From: Eucommia ulmoides
Lineage: Eukaryota > Streptophyta > Magnoliopsida > Garryales > Eucommiaceae
DNA length: 64,000 nucleotides
Direction: 5' to 3'
NCBI GenBank assembly: GCA_016647705.1
Contig: CM028332.1
Location: 30,075,300 to 30,139,299, forward strand
How positions within the stretch are numbered: position 1 is the first letter of the stretch; the number at the start of each line of letters is the position of its first letter. Shown here piece after piece: positions 58,397 to 64,000 of the stretch. The translations under genes were made by a program, and so were the position numbers. The notes under the pieces were generated by a model. It had not been told where the DNA came from. It saw nothing but the letters and a program-made list of their open reading frames with translations, and searched no databases.

Positions 58397-59901
58397 AAGA
58401 TGGCTTCTCAGCACCGATTGAGACTATAAATTCAGTTTCCCTTCCTCCTCCTATTATGCTTAGCTTTGTTGTTTAAATTAATGATATTTGCTATGATGTC
58501 ATAGTTCTTCTGGATATTATTTGGGTTGTTTATTATTTGTCGTTGAGCGTTTATTTTACGAGTTTCAGTTAATGCACGTATTGGGTTTTGGACATCTGAA
58601 TGTGGTTCAGATGATGATACTATTGTGATTTAAAATTTGAAATTCATGTTGTTTTTTCTTCTTACAGGTCGGTCTGAATTTTATGTAATTCAAATGATTA
58701 TATATTGGTTAATCACTATGGTCAAATAGACATTTCATTCTCTTGATCAAATATAAAGATACATTAGTATAATAAATAGTTGTGAATACAAAAATATTGG
58801 GAGTGGTCTATTAAGATGATCAAGTCAAGCAATGTCTATGGGGTATCTAAATTATGTGTTCTCCTCAGCGATCGGCCATGTCCATGGTGAAGACACTCCC
58901 GATAGCCATGGTGGTCTCAGGTGATTCTTCCATCTCTTTGACCTTTTGATATATCTCCTATTGATTTCAATTTTTTTTCCAATCATTTTGTCTCCAACAT
59001 TCATCCGAATTTTTTTTTCTTTTCATTGTTCATTGTCATTTCTCTTCCTCTCATTTCTTCTTTTCTATCCCTTCCGCTTTTTTGGTTTGATTTTGCTTTA
59101 CGTTTTTCAATTATGTTCAGCAATTTTGCCACCAGTTTCAATTTCATTCTATAGTAACCAAATTTTGCCAAGTGTTAAACTGTTGTTTCAATCCACCAGT
59201 TTTTTAAATGGAAAGATTTGAAGAAACATTAAGCAAGTCGTCATATCTCAGGGGGAGGGTTTTGCATACAGTAGTTTTTTTTTTGATAAAATAATGATAT
59301 TCCTTAACCTATGAGTAACCTATTTTGAAGATCATTGTTTTGGTTTATATCAGTTTATTATCTTTAAGATAGACTTTTGTTTGTTGAAATTCATGTTTAT
59401 TTATGCGAAAGAAATGCATGTGAAGTTTTGTTTCATTTGATTTTGTTCGTCTTAGATTGATTCTGTTTGATAGCATCTATTCTCTCTTTTTCCCTATTTC
59501 TTCGTTTATTGCCTAGTCGGCAGCGAAGCCTCAACTGCCTATTTGTATCTCCAATAGGGTGCGTCTCTACCTATTTGTAATGTGTTTGGTAATTTATCTA
59601 CTTGAAGTTTTTCTTTAACCCTATCCCTCTCTATCTTCCTAATATTTAGCCTTTTTCTATCTCCCCTGATATAAAAAGATCGAACAAATATCTGGGTCAT
59701 GTAATGTTTAATAGAGATAAAAGCACATGTAAGAGTTTTGATTTTTCCTTTTTCTTTGGTTGTTGTTTGGTTCAGTAGTACCTGCTTGGTTGTTAGAGAA
59801 AATTGGAATCTAATAGTAATTTTAGTCTCAAATTTTGCAATAAGTTTCGGATCCTTTGATGTTCTTATCTATTTATGTTGACATTATGCACTTCTCTATA
59901 G

Positions 59902-59965
59902 GAAATGCTAGCGAATTTATGGTGGTAACTCAGTCGACAACCAATATGGAAAATGGAGATGACAG
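59902..59965 (+). other. Possible further exon
   Basis: 64 bp between an AG (CTCTATAG) and GTTATAC, open in one frame (NASEFMVVTQSTTNMENGDD). Its start phase fits exon 1 of the gene at 57863 but not exon 2, so it could be an alternative exon. Weak evidence. Confidence 0.22.
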
Positions 59966-60910
59966 GTTATACAGTAAAATTCTGTCAAGTGACAATTTTA
60001 TGTGTTCGAATTAGATTTTTTATGTTATGGGTTGGTTCTTTGAACACGTTTGGCCGTTTGTTTGTTTATCACGATTTTATCTATCTTATTACTCTTCTTC
60101 TCTCTTTCTAGTTTCGATTCTTAACTCTAGATACATAATCTTTATACACTGACTATTTTTTTCTTTCAGTTAAGGTAATTATTTATGTCATGATGCGACT
60201 TTAATTTCATGCTTCTAATGTGAAAATACCAATGAGATTGTCTATACTTAAATTTGTATTATTTAAATTTGTACTTAAATTTTTTGATTTATTAAAAAGT
60301 GACATTTACATTTGATTTGATTGTAATGTAAAGATGTAAAATCTTCCGTTTTTATTCACTTATTGGAAAACTCCTTATCCAGGAAAAGTTTTAGTCTGGA
60401 TTTGTTAGTTATTATTTATGTTTAATTGAAATAAGTGTAGAATATTGTTTAAATAGGGGGTTATGTAAAAAAAAAAAAAATTGAAGATATTAATTTTGAT
60501 TTTTTTTTTTCATCTGTGTCTTTAGGCACGAGTTATACACTAGTATATATTAAAAACAAAACTGGAGATGCAATACCCAGTTATACGGTTTGGTTTGATT
60601 TTCTTCTTCTTCCTTTTTTTTTTTTTTTTCTTTTTTTTTTTTTCCACACAATGCCGATGTTAAACCTCCTATCAACTTCCTTTATTTATTTGTTTACAAA
60701 GTCAGAGGTTTAATTATTTTGAGCATTAATACCATTTTATTTCTTTTTCCTTGTTTTGTTTTCTTCTTATCTCTAACCTCTTCTCTTTTTTTCTTTCTTT
60801 TTTAGTTTTTGTTTTTCGTTTTCTTCACTTCCTTTTTTTTTTTTTTTTTGAAATGTTGTAATAAAAGAATATTTTTTATTAAATAACTATTTAATTTAAT
60901 TTTTCTAAAA

Positions 60911-60918
60911 GAATATTC
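60911..60918 (+). promoter_or_regulatory. Possible P1BS phosphate-starvation element
   Basis: GAATATTC fits GNATATNC, the palindromic site bound by PHR1-type regulators in many phosphate-starvation genes. It lies about 900 bp upstream of the transporter start, farther than usual, in AT-rich DNA where a chance match is easy. Confidence 0.3.
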
Positions 60919-61722
60919 CATTTAATTTTTAATTAAATAATAAACCATAACAATTCATATATTAAGTAATTTAAATATTTTAGGATTTGTAAATTAAAGA
61001 ACTACTATAATATTTTTTCACCTAACTATTATCTTAATTTCTATATTATTTTAACATTGAAATTTTATTTTTTAATCATATAAATTATTTTTATTTCTTT
61101 TCAATATTTTAGTTAAATTTTATGATATCAAATACGAATAACTATAATATATATATATATTAGTGATTTATTAATTTGAAAGATAATCTAATATTTGTTT
61201 TATTTTTAGTATTTTAATATTAATTATGATATCAAATACAAAATATTAATTGGGGGAAAAGTTCAAGATTCATTTTTCATAGAATTTATTGAATTTTGAA
61301 ATAATATTTAAAAAAAAAATCACAACTTTCCACAGAAGTGTTCACTCCTTAAGAAGGGATCTATAACTTTTCTAAATAATTAATAAAAATTGTAAAACGG
61401 ACTTCTAAATCTATTTTTCTTTAAATTACGATATTACTAAATTGCAAAGGCTGAAATTTTGTTGTTTTACATTATTAGAAGAGCTTTCTGCCGCTATTTT
61501 TAAAACTTGAGGGGTTCATTGTTGCTTTGCAAAAAAGGAAGGGGTGCTAATGGAATTACCTATAATTAGGTGCATGGAGTTTTATTATTTGAAAGTAATA
61601 CTGAAATTATAAAACGTATAAAAAATAAAAAAAAAATAAAAACTGATTTTCAACCTCAACGGATTTATTGTTTGGATTCTCCCTATTGCAGAGCCGGATT
61701 TTACGAACTGACTTATGGATCC

Positions 61723-61731
61723 TATATAAAA
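61723..61731 (+). promoter_or_regulatory. TATA box of the phosphate transporter
   Basis: CTATATAAA about 90 bp before the ATG at 61815. It implies a transcript start near 61755 and a short leader of roughly 60 nt, and argues against using the upstream in-frame ATG at 61668. Confidence 0.65.
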
Positions 61732-61814
61732 ACTTGTATCCTAGCTCTAATCAGAAATATTTTCCGATCGCAATACCCATTTCCTCCAAGCAAAACTCTC
61801 TACAGCAATCATCA

Positions 61815-63410
61815 ATGGCCGCCGCCGGGGAGCATGTCGATATTCTCCGTGCACTTGACGCGGCCCAGACCAGTTTTTATCACTTCAAGGCCATAGTCAT
61901 CTCCGGCATGGGCTTTCTCACCGACGCCTACGACCTCTTCTGCATCTCCCTCGTCACAAAACTCCTGGGGCGGATCTATTACAGCGTCGAAGGTTCCGGC
62001 AGGCCCGGGAGTCTTCCACCGAACGTGGCGGCCGCCGTCAATGGGGTGGCGCTCTGCGGGACGCTGGTGGGGCAGCTTTTCTTCGGGTGGCTCGGCGATA
62101 GGATGGGTCGGAAAAGGGTATACGGTTTGACCCTTATGATCATGGTGTTCTGTTCGGTGGCGTCTGGGCTCTCGTTTGGAAGCTCCCCACGCGCCGTCAT
62201 GGCGACTCTCTGCTTTTTCCGGTTCTGGCTCGGGTTTGGGATCGGCGGGGACTATCCTCTCTCCGCCACCATCATGGCGGAGTATTCCAACAAGAAGACC
62301 CGCGGCGCTTTCGTGGCGGCGGTTTTCGCCATGCAGGGCGTTGGGATTCTACTCGGTGGATTGGTGGCCACCGTCGTTTCCGCCTCTTTCCTCGCTGTCA
62401 GCCCCGCTCCACCTTACTCCGTTGATCCGTTGGGTTCTATGCCTCCGGAAGCGGACTACGCGTGGCGGATTATACTCATGTTTGGGGCGGTCCCTGCGGC
62501 CGTGACTTACTACTGGCGTGCGAAGATGCCGGAAACCGCCCGCTACACCGCCCTGGTCGCCAAGAACGCCGGGAAAGCCAGTTTGGACATGACGAAGGTA
62601 CTGGATATCGAAATCGCTATGAAAACAAAGGAAATCGCCGTCGAAACAGATAGAAGCTCCAACTCTTTTGGGCTTTTCTCCAAACAATTCCTCCATCGCC
62701 ATGGATTCCACTTGTTGGGCACATGCTTGACCTGGTTCTTGATCGACATCGCCTATTACAGCCAAAACCTCTTCCAAAAAGACATCTTCAGCGCCGTTGG
62801 ATGGCTCCTGCCGGCGAAATCGATGAGCGCCATTGAAGAGCTTTACATGATTGCCAGAGCTCAATCGTTAATCGCCCTCTGCGGAACTTTCCCGGGTTAC
62901 TGGTTTACCGTCGCCCTCATCGATGTAATCGGCCGTTTCACCATCCAACTGATCGGATTCTTCTTCATGACCGTCTTCATGTTCGCGCTCGCCATTCCTT
63001 ATCACCACTGGACGCTGAAAGACAACCATGTCGGATTCCTCGTCATGTACGGGCTCACATTCTTCTTCGCCAACTTCGGACCCAACTGCACGACGTTCGT
63101 GGTGCCGGTGGAGATCTTCCCGGCGAGACTCCGGTCGACTTGTCATGGGATATCGGCAGCCGCCGGGAAGGCGGGTGCGATAGTGGGGTCTTTCGGGTTT
63201 CTTTATGCGTCGCAGAATCAGGACAAACGGAAGACCGATCCGGGATATCCCGCCGGAATTGGGATGAGGAATGCTCTATTGGTGCTCGGAGGGATTAATG
63301 CAGTCGGATTTCTTTGTACGCTGTTGGTGCCGGAGTCGAAGGGGAAATCACTAGAAGAGATGTCCAGGGAGAATGAGGAGGAACAACCTGAAGAATCCAG
63401 TCAAAGTTAG
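61815..63410 (+). CDS. High-affinity inorganic phosphate transporter, PHT1 family
   Basis: A 531-residue, single-exon H+/phosphate symporter of the plasma membrane (major facilitator superfamily), with a length typical for PHT1. Start chosen at 61815 because the in-frame extension back to 61668 spans the TATA box and lacks PHT1 character. Features: [12 protein letters not shown] in TM1 (residues 31-42); MFS loop motif GDRMGRK (94-100); PHT1 signature [13 protein letters not shown] (144-156); a hydrophilic central loop (about 236-297) between two six-helix halves; [20 protein letters not shown] (306-325); FGPNCTTF (421-428); a charged, Glu-rich C-terminus. Residues linked to phosphate or proton handling in the family (Asp37/40, Tyr147, Gln174, Trp307, Asp311, Asn424) are all present. 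The coding DNA is GC-rich, unlike its AT-rich surroundings. No break is visible. Which PHT1 paralogue it is cannot be told here. Confidence 0.97.
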   Translation: MAAAGEHVDILRALDAAQTSFYHFKAIVISGMGFLTDAYDLFCISLVTKLLGRIYYSVEGSGRPGSLPPNVAAAVNGVALCGTLVGQLFFGWLGDRMGRKRVYGLTLMIMVFCSVASGLSFGSSPRAVMATLCFFRFWLGFGIGGDYPLSATIMAEYSNKKTRGAFVAAVFAMQGVGILLGGLVATVVSASFLAVSPAPPYSVDPLGSMPPEADYAWRIILMFGAVPAAVTYYWRAKMPETARYTALVAKNAGKASLDMTKVLDIEIAMKTKEIAVETDRSSNSFGLFSKQFLHRHGFHLLGTCLTWFLIDIAYYSQNLFQKDIFSAVGWLLPAKSMSAIEELYMIARAQSLIALCGTFPGYWFTVALIDVIGRFTIQLIGFFFMTVFMFALAIPYHHWTLKDNHVGFLVMYGLTFFFANFGPNCTTFVVPVEIFPARLRSTCHGISAAAGKAGAIVGSFGFLYASQNQDKRKTDPGYPAGIGMRNALLVLGGINAVGFLCTLLVPESKGKSLEEMSRENEEEQPEESSQS

Positions 63411-64000
63411 TTGATTATTGATTTTCTTCTTCTTCTTTTCTGGCGGGGGGGGGGGGGGGTTAGTATTTGCGAGTGTTGAGGACGAGATTATTTTCAAAAA
63501 TTGCAATTAAATAATTTAAAGTCTTGTTGCATTTTGAAATTTAAATTCTTTTTGGTTGGATTTGGGTGATAGATTTTTTTTTTTTTTTTTCTATTTGGAT
63601 AATTATTTTAAATAAAGAATTTGCTTATTTAATTTTATAATTTTTTTTATTTGTATAAGTATTTGTAGGTAAAAGTTTAAATTTAATAATAATTTTTTGT
63701 GAAAATATACCTAATATAATAATTTTTATTTTAATAATTTGTTAATATAATTTTATACATCTTTTAATAATAAAACTTTATTATTATCATTTTCATTATA
63801 CTATTTTGAGACCTATGTGTATCTATTGTACAATTTTAATTATACTATTTTTAATAATATCATTTTAATTATACTAGTTTTATACTTACGACATAATTTT
63901 AATTATATTATGTTTATACTAATTTAATTAATTATTTTTATGTTCATTTTAATTATAATAATTTATAACTATTTTAATAATATAATTTTAGTAATATCAT
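63411..64000. other. Transporter 3' region, AT-rich
   Basis: Begins with a G15 run at 63445-63459. An AATAAA at 63611-63616 could be a polyadenylation signal, about 200 bp after the stop. From about 63700 short degenerate ATTTTAAT(T/A)ATA(C/T)T(A/T) units repeat. No further gene. Confidence 0.55.

Larger units (their letters stand above)
58397..61660. other. Non-coding interval upstream of transporter
   Basis: AT-rich with T-rich and pyrimidine-rich runs (58970-59110, 60600-60650, 60720-60850). The frames at 58946-59221 and 60516-60713 are low-complexity. Apart from the possible exon at 59902 I see no gene, RNA or transposon domain. Confidence 0.5.

Noticed and set aside
61668..61814. 49-codon N-terminal extension of the phosphate transporter
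   Set aside because: It spans a good TATA box and gives an N-terminus unlike PHT1 proteins, which normally begin shortly before the first helix; 61815 fits.
62349..63146. Minus-strand frames of 92-171 aa
   Set aside because: Antisense shadows of the GC-rich transporter gene.

Overview
This window comes from a repeat-rich flowering-plant nuclear genome. It is AT-rich, with nested LTR retrotransposons, a LINE tail, satellite-like tandem repeats, and two recognisable or possible host genes at the right-hand end. The one clear intact gene is an intronless PHT1-type phosphate transporter on the + strand (61815-63410). A candidate small three-exon gene lies at 57863-58396. I see no tRNA, rRNA, CRISPR or prokaryotic feature.

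Layout: 1-5016 holds pieces of a Ty3/gypsy Athila-like family ('family A') and a partial copia LTR. 5091-11917 is a decayed chromovirus (RT and integrase remnants, 3' LTR 9667-11917). 11918-14460 is a minus-strand copia 5' end (gag fragment, PBS, 2.2-kb LTR). 15517-17085 is a single family-A LTR. 19620-23210 is an AT-rich tandem array of about 100-135-bp units, split by a solo copia LTR with an AGTTT target duplication. 24104-26324 looks like a Tat/Ogre-type LTR region with its own tandem repeat. 26325-33525 is a nearly full-length but decayed Athila-type element (5' LTR, PBS, gag, protease, RT, RNase H, integrase). 34075-35538 is a solo family-A LTR (target duplication TGTGT). 36121-44476 is a second family-A element that carries gag but no visible pol and is interrupted by a minus-strand chromovirus piece (38498-42616). 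44898-45570 is a 5'-truncated LINE tail. Element D (45577-55568, minus, target duplication AATAT) contains a solo copia LTR and a small non-coding LTR element (52273-54656, target duplication ATATT). A solo D LTR (56305-57778) sits directly upstream of the candidate host gene. 58397-61800 is AT/pyrimidine-rich non-coding DNA leading to the transporter.

The most unusual signal is not a gene. The LTRs of two unrelated superfamilies carry GC-rich palindromes arranged in phased pairs. In the gypsy family A the paired centres are exactly 20 bp apart in eleven pairs that I located by hand (one more at 21 bp), although the six-base core differs between copies (CCTAGG, CTGCAG/CTACAG, CCATGG/CCGCGG). 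In the copia family the palindrome is GTCGAC-like: nine pairs in two LTR copies are exactly 12 bp apart and recur about every 42 or 52 bp, while two other copies use about 22-23 bp. Where a TATA-like box can be seen, the arrays lie upstream of it, in U3. This suggests conserved dimeric binding sites or a structured nucleic-acid element under selection.

Limits: coordinates were read by eye. LTR ends supported by TG..CA and target duplications are exact; truncation points are approximate to about 10-20 bp. Family names rest on motifs and primer-binding sites, not on database searches.
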